The position numbers and the translations under genes are program-made. Shown here in pieces: positions 24,004-34,000 of a stretch of 64,000 nt of DNA. The notes beneath the pieces were generated by a model. That model did no database searches. It was not told the origin of the DNA and worked only from the letters and a program-made list of their open reading frames with translations. Source of the DNA: Wyeomyia smithii (lineage: Eukaryota > Arthropoda > Insecta > Diptera > Culicidae); the NCBI RefSeq assembly GCF_029784165.1, contig NC_073696.1, positions 232,141,771 through 232,205,770 of the forward strand, read 5' to 3'. The first letter of the stretch is position 1, and the number at the start of each line of letters is the position of its first letter.

Positions 24004-24338
24004 TCATACAGGGTGGCGACTCAATTTCCAAAATTAAATTCCCTGATTTTCCCTCATGTTCCTAATTTTTTCCCTGACTATTCAAATTTTTTTAAACTGA
24101 TTTAAGTTACGACTATCATAGGCTTTTCCACCTAAATCTACTAAAAAGGATCAGACTTGAACTGATTCCTGCTAAAATTTCCACCAGTAATTGGAACAGT
24201 TTAGCTTCGCTTTTGCTAACTTGAATCTTGAACAAAAATATTTTTTGTTCAGAAACACGTCCACTTTAATAAAATTGAAAATAAAAATTACACTGGACGA
24301 CAAAAGTGAAAAAAAAGTTGTCCTTAAGCTCAAATAAG

Positions 24339-24545
24339 TGCCCTAGAAATATTATAGCTTTTTAACCTGTTCATTTTGGTGACCGTGGTAAATGCAGAAG
24401 TGCTTTGAAAGTGCTTACCGGGTTCGTCGTTTTTCCGTTTTACGGGAAATTTTATTGAAGTTTCTGAAGACTTTAGGCATTTCCGAAACGTCTAGGGGCA
24501 CCAAAATTCACAGGAACAGTGTTATCAATTAACTATTACGATACA
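24339..24545. repeat. Diverged palindrome related to the 16139-16434 MITE
   Basis: The left side reads GTGCCCTAGAAATATTATAG, then TTTTTAACCTGTTC and TTTTGGTGACC. The right side, inverted, gives GTTAATTGATAACACTGTTC, GTGAATTTTGGTGCCCC. The shared GTGAATT-TGGTGCCCC core links it to the palindrome at 16139-16434. Confidence 0.5.
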
Positions 24546-25000
24546 CACCTGCTTTGGCAAGAAAATCAATCAGATTTGGAATTCTGGTTGGATCAGTTGA
24601 AGAATTGTTTTGAGATCTTGACTGTAAAAAGTGGAAAATTAGGAATTAACAATTTCGCAATCAAACCTTTAAGCTAAACACTGTCGAATGATTTTTCTAT
24701 GTAAAAAAGAGCAGCTCCACTTGAACAACCTTCAGATTCATTAGCTCGTATCATCATAATTTGATTGGTCGACAACTTGAAACCTTAGCTGGTTTGTTAT
24801 CCGGTTTTAAAATTTGAGTATTTTTGGCATTTTTCCATAATTTGGCAAAATGATCATTTAAAACAGTTTCTGAGAATTTCTCAAGAACTTTAACTGCCTT
24901 TATTCTTTTGAAAAATTGAATGATGGATTCAATCTCATTTAAGTTAGTTTCAATTAATTCTGCTGGTAAAAATTCCGGGGTAGAAATTTGATAAAATTAA
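24546..25000 (-). pseudogene. Decayed Jockey-like LINE fragment
   Basis: Minus-strand reading in broken frames gives ILKPDNKPAKVSSCRPIKLL, close to the conserved 'ILKPGKDP...SYRPISLL' block of Jockey-type reverse transcriptases. It is followed by ALFYIEKSFDSV, equivalent to the first catalytic block, and GLIAKL. Upstream pieces include NEIESIIQFFKRIKAVKVLEK. Stops interrupt it repeatedly. It belongs to a clade different from LINE copies A-D. Confidence 0.5.
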
Positions 25001-25324
25001 CGTGTGACTTCGTCTTTAATTGGACTCACTATATTTCGAGTTATGAACACACTCAAACTATTGATCAAGTCTTTGAGTCTTCTGTAATTGGTTGCAGAAA
25101 AGTAATCACCATTTTTGATTACTGGAATATGACAATAGCGATAGTAAAGCTTGCTCAGGCGATGTTAAACGGTGCGTCAATAGTTCGGAAGCAATAGCAA
25201 GAAACCGAAGAAAAAAATCTCGTCTAACCACTGGTTTTTACAAAAGAGCGTAGTAATTATCATAAAATGCGCGCACTACTTAATGACTTGTTAATAAATC
25301 CAATTCAGAACTAACTCCGTAAAA

Positions 25325-25810
25325 GCTGCGTAGCCGCAAGGTTACAGAGTCCGCTTTGTCAAGCGGATGGTCGTGGGTTCGAATCTTAGTAGAACCAGGC
25401 CATCCGATGTCAAAAAGGACTTAAGCAATGAGTTTATTCTCAGTCTCCCCACCAGTTACCCTTCCTTTACGCTGAAATCTACAAATACCTTCGCGTGACT
25501 TCCTCTTAACAAAAAATAAGTCCCTCTTAGCAATAAAATTGGCCAGAAGGACGCACGACGAAACTTCTCCAGGGAATTATAATTGGTGATATTTGGCAAG
25601 AGGAACGAGTATCGGTATAGTAGAACAGTAAGCGTGTAAAGGAAGAGTAGCACATTACACACAAGCACTGATGAACAATAATAATAAGCATGCCACTTCT
25701 CAATAGAGGTATTGCAATTAACAGAAGTGCGGGATACAGCAGACACCCGGGCATATCTCACAATAGATCTACGATTCTGGTCGCAGTGAGGAAGTCCATA
25801 CAGAAAAAAA
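25325..25810 (+). mobile_element. 486-bp tRNA-headed SINE with perfect 12-bp target duplications
   Basis: AACTCCGTAAAA flanks both ends (25313-25324 and 25811-25822). The head GCTGCGTAGCCGCAAGG, a TCCGC...GCGGA stem and GTGGGTTCGAATCTTAG (B box GGTTCGAATCT) show tRNA ancestry. The copy ends in a short A run before the duplication. The body, long for a SINE, contains CAGTTACCCTTCCTTTACG and TGCCACTTCTCAATAGAGG. It sits inside the element at 24009-25943. The 163-residue minus-strand frame over its body (25456-25947) runs on into the element end and is not treated as a gene. Confidence 0.85.
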
Positions 25811-26308
25811 AACTCCGTAAAAAAATCCCAAGCCTCTAAAATTTTTCCTGATGACTTCTTATATTCCCTGATTTCCCTGATCGAAAAATTAAATCCCTGA
25901 TATTCCCTGATTCTCCCGGTTTTTCCCGGTAGTCGCCACTCTGTCATACGTTAAATGGATTGTGATTAAAGTTTGAGAAACTTTTTAATTTTTGCATTCT
26001 CAGCAAAACAATCAAATTTTGTTTAGTGAATGACGATTACTTATGGAAGTAGTCGAATAATAATTTGCGTAGTCCTATGTCAAGCGAGCATTTGTGAACA
26101 ATGTGGCTAATTCTTATACCTTTTGACGTAAGTGTTTGCTTCCTATGCTGTGATATATTATGTGAAAGTGAAAATGAAATTGACCAAATGTTAGGTCAGA
26201 TGTCAAACGGTAGTTACTGTAAAACCACACGATAGATCTTATAACCAATATATTATTGGATAAATGGAACGATGGACAATTTTGTGTGAGTTATCGTTGT
26301 TACTCATT

Positions 26309-27334
26309 CAGGGTGGCGAAAAAAATTTCCAAGATGAAATATCCTGATTTTCCCTGATATTCCCTATATATCATATAAATTTCCCTGATGTTCCTCAGCA
26401 TTCCGCACAAAAAGTGCAAAGAGGATAACGCAACTCTGGAATGCCAGTGAAAAATGCATTCAATTGGATATGGAACCGAATCGTAGAGGTCCCAAAATAA
26501 CTTTTTATGCTGAAAAAAAAAACAGTTTTTGCGCTAAAGAGCAGTGATGGAAACGAAACGAATATGATGCAATCGTCATTTATTCATCACTTGTGCACTT
26601 CACGAAGTGTACAGGCCGGGACTAAACTTGAATCCTCTCAACCCATAATGAAATGATAAGGTGCATAGGTTTCTGGAAGAAAACAAACACATGACTAGAC
26701 TACATCAGCTCTGAGAAGCGATTCGATCGTTGTGTTTGTCTCTCCATAGGCCGGTAGTAAGGGGAAAAAAGGATAGCAACAGGAGAAAATCATGTCGCCT
26801 GAACAGCAGCAGAGGTTGGGTGCGGTGAGAGGGAATGTGTGGGGGAAGGGACTACTTCGGCAGCGGTTGAGTTTAAGCGAGAGTAGGAAGGCATACACTG
26901 TCATTTTCTTTCTTTTTCTGACAAAAAATCATATTCATGAGTCAAATGAATAAGGATATAACAAGTTCTGATCACTCTGTGTAACAGAGACGAATAACTT
27001 CATATACCGAGTTGTGCACATTGAGAACCACGTGTTGTGGTGTACACTAATGAATAGAGATATATCTTAAAGAGGAAAGCGGAGAGAGTGACGACTGACT
27101 GACGACGATTTCAATGCATCTTAGGGTTGTTTTATGTCTATTCATTAATCGCTAGAGGTGATTTTTTTCCTTCGCTGCTAAAGAGTCGTTTAAAAAGGAT
27201 CGCGCCTCGGTTAAAAATTTTTCCCTGAATTATTTTTTTTGTTTTTCCCTGATATTCTCTGATTTCCCAGAGCGAAAAATGAATTCCCTGACATTTCCTG
27301 ATTTTCCAGGTTTTTCCATGTTTTCGTAACCCTG
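26309..27334. mobile_element. 1.0-kb inverted-repeat element, CAGGGTGGCGA family, copy 2
   Basis: It starts CAGGGTGGCGAAAA and ends with ...TTTTCGTAACCCTG, with TTCCCTGATATT-type repeats near both ends. TCATT lies directly outside each end (26304-26308 and 27335-27339). The interior (26500-27100) is GC-richer than the ends and unrelated to copy 1. A 69-residue minus frame at 26695-26904 has no known motif. The two copies therefore share ends but not cargo. Confidence 0.7.
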
Positions 27335-27339
27335 TCATT

Positions 27340-28590
27340 GCTAAGTAGTAAAACTTGATATCTAGGCCGAATTTTCGCGAACTATAAATCAATCACGTGC
27401 GAGACAGATGAAAAATTGCCAGAAAAAAATGGCAGAATCACCCCATCTCAAGAAGTCAAATAATGTTTTACCACGAGCCTAGACTATTTTGATGTCTTGA
27501 AGGTAAAGCTTTTCTGAAAAATTTGTACCTTTATCAGACAATTTATCGATCTGCTGGGAGCTGCGTTTCCAGGTCAATTTCGTTAATATCCGGAAAACAG
27601 TAAATAAAAAATTTGGCGGCCTGCTCGTGGAACAAAAGATAATTTTTCGTATGAAATTCTTGAGCCGTGCAGAATTTGAAGTGAAAAACTTACTAAATTT
27701 TGTGCAAATTGCAAAATAATGACATTTTTGCGAGACTGACAAAACAAAATCTGGATAAATCAAAACCACTGAAACTCTGGAATAGTGGACATCAAATCTA
27801 CCTATCTGGATAATCCAAGATTACCATTAAGCAATCAGTGTTTGATGCTTGTATTCGGCTCGGCACGCAACGTATGAAGAACAGCGCTACAAAGCGAATA
27901 TCTCTGAGTGATTGTTTGTTGATTTATGAATTTAATGATTTAGTTATTTTTCAATGAAAGCGTTGACAACGTGAACCGATGACAACATGGAAACTCAATT
28001 TAAAACTAGAAAAAACGCATATTTGCTAACTTAATCAGTCTCTTAATCCATGAAATGGATTCTTCTTAGTCTACTTTAGATTTCTCATCCAGTAAAATCA
28101 ACTAAAACTTACCTAAAATCTTCAAATTTGACACTATAGTCGGGCATCCACACTAAAAAACTCATTTATTTCAATTGCTCTATACGACTACAACAGGATT
28201 CGTCGGGGCAGCCAACCAATGTTTTCCGATCATTAGCGGACTACTGTTGTTCATATTATTCTCTCAACAATATCACTCACTACACTAAGAATACCTTAAT
28301 CTTTTAACATGTTCACCTTAAATTTCCAAAAATGGTTTGTTTTACAAAAGTCAGGATAAATCTAAGCTGAGTTCACTAAATTTTCATTGCTGGGCAATTC
28401 TTTGAGGGTATGTCAGCATATTTTGTTTATTTATTCAATGATGGCGTGAGAGTTCGGCGTTTAATCCGTGCATTCTCCGCAAACGTCGGCATAATGAGAT
28501 GAATAATGGAACAAAAAATATATACTAGAGTTAAACCGAAAAAGTTCATGTTGATGAATTTGCTATGAAATAAAACTTTATAAATAGTTC
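27340..28590. other. AT-rich non-coding stretch
   Basis: I find no gene, element end or RNA gene. A 96-residue minus frame at 27479-27769 shows no conserved motif. Confidence 0.4.
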
Positions 28591-28596
28591 CAAAGT

Positions 28597-28855
28597 ACCT
28601 CAGAGAAGCGATTTGGAATCTACACTGTTGTCTATCTTTTTCAGTGATTTCCGTAAACTGATGTAAACTGTATGTTGTTAATGTATGTTAATGATCTTGG
28701 AATCTTTATCATCGTGAAATTTACCTATTTAACGATGATAAAGATTTCAAGCTCATCAACATACGCTAGTTTACAATCAAAAATAAACAGATTGATTGAC
28801 GAAGATAGAGAACATTAAAGATCCCACAGCACTTCTCTGAGGTACTCCGGAACTC
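28597..28855. pseudogene. Head-to-head pair of reverse-transcriptase fragments
   Basis: The plus strand from 28597 reads VPQRSDLESTLLSIFFSDF. The minus strand from 28855 reads SSGVPQRSAVGSLMFSIFVN. Both are recognisable as the GVPQGS...GPLLFxxFxND block of LINE reverse transcriptases. The two diverged copies are inverted around about 28732, so the locus is a small palindrome built from the same piece of a LINE. Confidence 0.55.
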
Positions 28856-28859
28856 TAGA

Positions 28860-29815
28860 TGGTGACGTCTGGGACTACTAGCCCTTGGTTATTCCTGACC
28901 TTCGAAACTTAGTCGGGGGTAGCCAACAGCTTTACTTGCCTTATCCGGTGAGCAAACACAGAGCCGTCGCACTCGACTCACGGGACAGCGGATCAATCTC
29001 CGCTGGTCTTACACAAAAAGAAACGGCACAAATTTCGTTCTCACGAGACATAAACTATGAAAATAATGAACTTAAAAACGCACGCTTATCGAAGCGAATG
29101 TCGCGTGTGTTTCGCTTTCTGGTCGAGGCTACACTCAGCAATAATTGCCTTCACTGTTGACAAAAACATACCCGCCTAGACGTCTTATCCAGCACCGGTT
29201 TTTGACAGCTACAGGAAAATCACGCGATTTTGAATTTTTTGAGAAATCGAAAATTTTCAATGTTTTTTAACACCATTTTGCTTTAAAGTTAAATACTAAA
29301 ATTTCAAGCGTTTGTTCGCATAACAGCCTTTTCTCACGCATCTTTTCAAATACCAGATCTAAAATCGGATAAAAACTGACCTCGAAACAGTGATTCTACG
29401 AAAACAGTTTTGACATGGCTTCAATATATTGCACAAATCAAAATAATGTTAAGTATGTAGAGTAGTAATGGATCCGCTAATATCTAAATGAAGTAGTCAA
29501 ATTATGTCGCATTGTTGCCCAGGACCAGTCAGAACAATCAACCGGTCAAGATCATCGCGTCTGCAATGAAGTTGATTTATTTAAAATGTGTTATGCCTTT
29601 GACATTTCATTGGGCATTAATTGCAGGATTGCAGAGTCACCGTTTCGGGGTTAGTTCTGGTTTGATTAAAGATGTGTTTTCTTGTTGAAAATAAAAAAGA
29701 ACATACTATGGACAAACTTTTATAATTGTGATGTTTGGCTTTCAAAAAAAATTGCACCGAAAAAACATTGAAAATTTTCGTTTTCTCAAAATTTCGAAAT
29801 TTGTTTTTGCATCAA
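28860..29815. other. Non-coding stretch
   Basis: A 91-residue plus frame (28885-29160) covers a GC-richer patch containing a GACAGCGGATCAATCTCCGC segment reminiscent of a tRNA T arm. No matching D arm or acceptor stem was found. The rest is AT-rich without features. Confidence 0.35.
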
Positions 29816-30321
29816 TATACACTGGGGTCGCTTTTTACGCGGGTTGTTTTTATGCGTTTTTTAAACGGGATATTTCTACAATAACGCGGATCATTTTTAC
29901 TCGATTCGGAAGATTATTCATACGCTGTATCAAATAAGATAAGTATAAATATATCTAAACTAATTTTGACGTAGAATACGTCTTACGGCAACAATAACAG
30001 GGACCATATTTCAATACAGGGATCCAATTTCAAAACCGAAAACATTGAGAGCGTCACAAAAATTGTCCAATTTCAAACGTTTTAAACCCAGTCAGTTTCC
30101 AGCCGATTTCTGTCATTTTTGCAGCAATCGATTGGAAAATCATTTAAGCACCCGTCCAAATGCAGAAAATTGTAATCCGATTGTTCAAACTATTGTAATA
30201 TTGAAAATTGTTGAACAATGTCGAAACGCAAATGTCGATTTTTGATTGGTGGCTTGCTGCCTTTCCCTAAATAGGACGACAGAATGCAGTACCTAGTTAG
30301 CCGGGAATGCACTCTTTGGGC

Positions 30322-30354
30322 TATATAAGAGACTGTTTCTCCTCAAACAAATCA
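30322..30354 (+). promoter_or_regulatory. Core promoter candidate 1: TATA box plus initiator
   Basis: TATATAAG starts at 30322 and an arthropod-type initiator TCAGTTT has its A at 30354, a distance of 32 bp. This is the standard TATA-to-start spacing. It lies in the first of two tandem modules. Confidence 0.5.
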
Positions 30355-30520
30355 GTTTACTAGCAGCAGGCAGCAGGCAGCAGCATCGGACATCAACACC
30401 GATGGCAGTAGGCGAAGGCAGCGTGGATCAGCAGCGGGCAACAGCGGCGGTGGTATGCATGTGCATGTTTATAGCGCGTGCGGCACCGCCACCACCATCA
30501 CCACCACCATCACCACCACC

Positions 30521-30553
30521 TATATAAGAGACTGTTTCTCCTCAAGCAAAACA
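30521..30553 (+). promoter_or_regulatory. Core promoter candidate 2, duplicate of candidate 1
   Basis: TATATAAG at 30521 and ACAGTTT with A at 30553 repeat the same 32-bp spacing 199 bp downstream of the first module. The stretch AGAGACTGTTTCTCCTCAA between them is identical in both. Confidence 0.5.
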
Positions 30554-30593
30554 GTTTACTAGCACCAGGCAACAACAGCGAACATCAACACCG

Positions 30594-30881
30594 ATGACAG
30601 TAGGCGAAGGGAATCAGAAGCGGGCAACAGCGGCGGTGGTAGTGGTTAGCTGCAGTCCTACCTCTTTCAGTTCGGCTCCCCTTCGATCTAAGTTGGACCC
30701 CACCAGCGGTAATCCGATTCAAATATCGTTGGGCAAATACAACCCGAAACTGAAAGAGACTCGCACCGTCAGGTGGATTGAGAAGCCACCATCATCCAGC
30801 GTATGTATATACAGGGTGTATGCACATAACGTGTGTGAATATTTGAAGCGTGTGTCCCTAATATATAAGGTGTGTGGCTAG
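30594..30881 (+). CDS. Hypothetical 95-residue ORF behind promoter candidate 2
   Basis: The ATG lies 41 nt after the presumed start site in CCGATGACAGTAGGCGAAGG. The equivalent ATG in the first module (30402) opens a frame with the same beginning (M-A/T-VGEG...RATAAVV), which ends in a proline-rich stretch after 41 codons. The longer frame continues through a basic, serine/proline-rich middle (RSKLDPTSGNPIQ, LGKYNPKLKETRTVRW). It then runs into the downstream GT-rich minisatellite and stops at 30879-30881. I do not recognise the protein. Retention of start context in both modules is suggestive, but duplication alone would produce it. A decayed leader region of a retroelement is an equally good reading. 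Confidence 0.25.
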   Translation: MTVGEGNQKRATAAVVVVSCSPTSFSSAPLRSKLDPTSGNPIQISLGKYNPKLKETRTVRWIEKPPSSSVCIYRVYAHNVCEYLKRVSLIYKVCG

Positions 30882-31095
30882 CGTGTGTGGCTAGCGTGTG
30901 TGGCTTGCTTTAAAGCGTGTGTGTATGCTTATGGCGTGTATGCATGCCTGTAGCGCGAGTTTACATGTTTATAGCGCGTGTGGCTTGCTATATAGCGTGC
31001 GTGGTTTGCTATATAGCGTGTGAATGTCTAGCGTGTCTGTGCATATCTATAGAGCGTGTGGCTAGAGTGCGTGTCTTGCTATATAGACTGTGAAT
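30820..31095 (+). repeat. Imperfect GCGTGTGTGGCTTGCTATATA minisatellite
   Basis: Units built from GCGTGTGTGGC, TTGCTATATA and ATGTTTATAGCGCG alternate irregularly. The same TGTTTATAGCGCGTG phrase occurs once at 30467-30481, between the two promoter modules, so both parts share an origin. Confidence 0.65.
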
Positions 31096-31359
31096 CATTT
31101 AAAACTAAATAAAAAATTTGCCATGTTGAAAAAATATTCACTTGTCAATAAATGGCATTGACAAACACAATTATCCTCAAAGTTTATCTGAAGAATTAAC
31201 CCCAATTCAGTGTATTCCCAAACCAAAAAAAGAAATACATTGGCATAAGACAGGCTGTCGTATTCTACGTTACCTCTGCGGTCGTGTCTTATAAACAACC
31301 TCTTCAACTTTTTTAAATGCGGTACAACCAACCGCGTAAAAAGCGACCCCAGTATACAT

Positions 31360-31579
31360 GAAAAAATCGTACTTACAAGCCAAGGTAACAATATTCTGGC
31401 ACTGTTTTATTGATGACAATTGCAGGAAATTATACACAGTCGAAACCAAAAGATTTTAGTTTACTTTTGTTGAGATTTTTGTGCAGTTCATAGCACTTGT
31501 GCAATGCTTCTTGTTTCAACGTCATTTTGAACAGAATTGAGCATTCACAAAAACAAAACCAAAAAATACTGTCATAAAC
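31360..31579. other. AT-rich spacer
   Basis: Nothing recognisable lies between the element end and the purine tract. Confidence 0.4.
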
Positions 31580-31610
<31 letters not shown>

Positions 31611-32118
31611 CAAGTGAGACAGAGAGCGAGTGAGAGAGAGAACGAGTGAGAGAGAGAGCGAGTGACAGAGAGAGAGCGAGTGACAGAGAGAGAGCGAGTG
31701 ACAGAAAGAGAGCGAGTGACAGAGAAAGAGCGAGTGACAGAGAGAGAGAGAGAGAGTGACAGAGAGAGAGAGCGAGTGACAGAGAGAGAGCGAGTGACAG
31801 AGAGAAAGCGAGTGAGACAGAGAGAAAGCGAGTGAGACAGAGAGAGCGAGTGATAGCGAGTGAGAGCGAGAGAGCGAGTGAGAGCGAGAGAGCGAGAGAT
31901 AGAGCGAGAGCGATTGAGAGAGAAAGAGAGCGAGTGATAGAGGAAGTAAGAGAGAGAGAGAGCTAGTGATAGATAGAGAGAGCTAGTGATAGAGAGAAAG
32001 AGAGAGAGAGAACGAGTGAGAGAGAGCGAGTGAGAGAGAGAGCGAGTGAGATAGAGAGCGAGTGAGAGAGAGAGAGTGAGAGAGAAAGAGAGCGAGTGAG
32101 AGAGAGAGAGAGTGCTAG

Positions 32119-32154
<36 letters not shown>

Positions 32155-32356
32155 AGTTAGATATACATAGCACGAGCTAGAAATAGAGAGAGAGCAATAA
32201 CGAGCGAGAGCGAAAGAGAGAAAGAGTGAGTGAGCTGGAGAGCGAGAGAGAGAGAGGAAGTGAGCGAGCTAAATATCGAGAGGAAGGGTGAGAAAGAGGG
32301 AGAGAGAGGAAAAGAGATGGAGAGAAAAAGAGAGTGAGAGAGAAAGAGGGGACATA
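31580..32356. repeat. Long GA-rich purine tract
   Basis: About 0.75 kb is dominated by (GA)n with interspersed GCGAGTGA, GACAGAGA and TAGTGATA units. A medium-length unit of about 20 bp (GAGCGAGTGACAGAGAGA) is repeated several times between 31660 and 31800. The C/T-rich minus strand gives a serine/leucine frame (32177-32404) that is a repeat artefact. Pyrimidines interrupt mainly as single T or C, so long purine runs remain. Confidence 0.9.
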
Positions 32357-33397
32357 TGGTAAAGCGCTGATTGAAAAATTATTAAAAATTAGGGTGACCA
32401 ACATTTTCGATGCAAGTATCTAACTGTTTTATCCTTGTAGATAGAAGAAAAATTTGTTCTACAATGTTATAGCTCCATTAATTTTAAGTAACTTTGTAAA
32501 AAAAGTTTTTCTCAATCTTTGAAAACAACCGATTTATATTGAAGAAACATATTTTACGCTCTAACTTTTTTATTTCCAGTTTCATCTCAAAACTGTCTTT
32601 CAACGACTTTAAAAGCTTTTTAAGAGAAACAATTTGCATTGCTGACATCGTAAATATCTCAATTTCACTCAAAGTTATTAGTATTTTTCATAAAAAAATA
32701 TGCGTTTTTCATTTGTATGTCATTCATTTTGGGGCAAACATAAAAAATATCTCTTGGTCTCATTTTGAAGGGCATACTTGACTCTATAAATGGAGGAACT
32801 TTTAGAATTATGTTATTTTTTAAATTTGAGTAAATTAAATTTAAAAACAAGACGAAAATTTCAATAATTTTATACATTATGCATATAAAAGCACCCAGAT
32901 TTATTTTTTGGTATTTTTTCTTATAGCTAGACGTAATTACCTTCAATTTGACCCAAAAAGATTGAAAATCGATCAACCTTTTTTTTATGGTAACCCTATT
33001 TTGGAGCTGGTCCCCTTAACAACCCAACGAAACAATACGGGTTTGATTATTTTCAACATAGGTGCATCCCTGCGATTATGAGCACAATTGAAGCACTTTG
33101 CGTGACCAACTTCGGAATAGGGTGACCATAAAAAACGACTGTGTTCGATGTATTTAATTTTAAAAAAATTCATAACTTTTGAACCAGTTGATCAGTTCTC
33201 GATCTTTTTGGGTCAAATTGAAGGTAATTACGTCTAGTTTTAAGAAAAAATATCAAAAAATAAATCTGGGTGCATTTATGTGCATAATGTATAAAATTAT
33301 TGAAATTTTCGGCTTGTTTTTAAATTGAATTTACTCAAATTTAAAAAATAACATATTTCTAAAAGTTCCTCCATTTATAGAGTCAAGTATGCCCCAT
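32357..33397 (+). repeat. Palindrome-bearing repeat family R, copy 2
   Basis: This is the better preserved copy of the family seen at 14605-15480. Arms of about 225 bp at 32770-32995 and 33165-33397 are near-perfect inverted copies. They share GACTCTATAAATGGAGGAAC, TTACCTTCAATTTGACCC and TTGAAAATCGATCAAC, and the complement lies on the other side. The central 170 bp holds GGAGCTGGTCCCC and CAATTGAAGCACTTTG. No coding function is seen; the 60-100-residue frames on both strands mirror each other. Confidence 0.75.
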
Positions 33398-33629
33398 TTA
33401 TTCTCATATGTCAAATTTACCGTTATATAAATACAAATTATTATTTCTCTTAGTTGCTTTTGTACCTTAAAAAAAACAAGCACTTTATATATTCTTTTTT
33501 CAGGTTTCATAAGACAAAATTTCATAGTTCACCTCAACAGTGACAAAATTAGTGGCATCTCAAAATTCATCAATAGGTAACTATTGATAATATAAGTTTT
33601 AATATATCAGCAAGGAGGGGGGGGTTATT
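33398..33629. other. AT-rich spacer
   Basis: No feature recognised. Confidence 0.35.
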
Positions 33630-34000
33630 AGGATGATTTGATTTGTTGACCTCTTATGAGCCGTACGGGATACCCGAGTACCCACAATTTGAATTCTTGT
33701 AACTTTTGCATTTTCATTTTTATCCGATTTAGATATTTTTTTTTCGGTCTCTGGGCATCATCCGGATTCCAAAAATACCCATATTTGACGGTATTCGGCC
33801 ATTTGGTTCTCTCCCAGATGGAATCGAACAAGGCGTCATGACCATGTCCAGGCCCTAGACACCATTCGGTTCTGAAATTACCCGCATTGGATGGTATTCG
33901 ACCCTGTATTATTTGATTGTTTCTATGACCACAAAAAGACCCGTGAAATCTGTTCCGGGAGCACCATTTTGAAGGCATATCACCATAACACCCAAAACCA
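33630..34000. repeat. Degenerate tandem block with ATTCGG motifs
   Basis: TACCCATATTTGACGGTATT at about 33775 and TACCCGCATTGGATGGTATT at about 33880 start two related segments roughly 105 bp apart, each followed by CGGCC or CGACC. CCGGATTCC and CCATTCGGTTCTG also recur in weakened form. It may be a decayed satellite. The 116-residue minus frame here shows no domain. Confidence 0.35.

Larger units (their letters stand above)
24009..25943. mobile_element. 1.9-kb inverted-repeat element, CAGGGTGGCGA family, copy 1
   Basis: It begins CAGGGTGGCGACTC and ends AGTCGCCACTCTG. Subterminal regions at both ends are rich in TTCCCTGATTTTCCCTGA-type repeats. TCATA lies directly outside both ends (24004-24008 and 25944-25948), which looks like a 5-bp target duplication. 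The interior holds a decayed LINE-like piece, a palindrome (24339-24545) and a complete SINE (25325-25810), so it is an old element that received further insertions. No transposase is visible. The second copy at 26309-27334 shares the ends. Confidence 0.75.
29821..31353. mobile_element. 1.5-kb inverted-repeat element (ACTGGGGTCGCTTTTTACGC ends)
   Basis: ACTGGGGTCGCTTTTTACGC at 29821 is matched by the inverted copy ending at 31353. TATAC lies just outside on the left and ATAC on the right, compatible with a TA or 4-bp target duplication. The interior carries a duplicated promoter-like module (30321-30650), a GTGT minisatellite and no transposase. Whether the promoter module belongs to the element or was captured or inserted is not clear. 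Confidence 0.6.

Noticed and set aside
25320..25410. Functional tRNA gene
   Set aside because: It has a B box and a stem, but no complete acceptor stem or regular cloverleaf, and it is followed by a SINE body with A tail and target duplications.
25456..25947. 163-residue minus-strand frame
   Set aside because: It spans the SINE body, its A tail and target duplication, and runs into the host element's terminus, so it cannot be a real gene.
28930..29010. tRNA- or SINE-like T arm at AGCGGATCAATCTCCGCT
   Set aside because: No D arm, A box, tail or target duplication was found around it.
30594..30881. Firm protein-coding gene behind the duplicated promoter
   Set aside because: Kept only as a low-confidence hypothetical, because the frame runs into a minisatellite and the start duplication follows from the module duplication itself.
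32177..32404. Ser/Leu-rich minus-strand protein
   Set aside because: It is the translation of the (GA)n tract.
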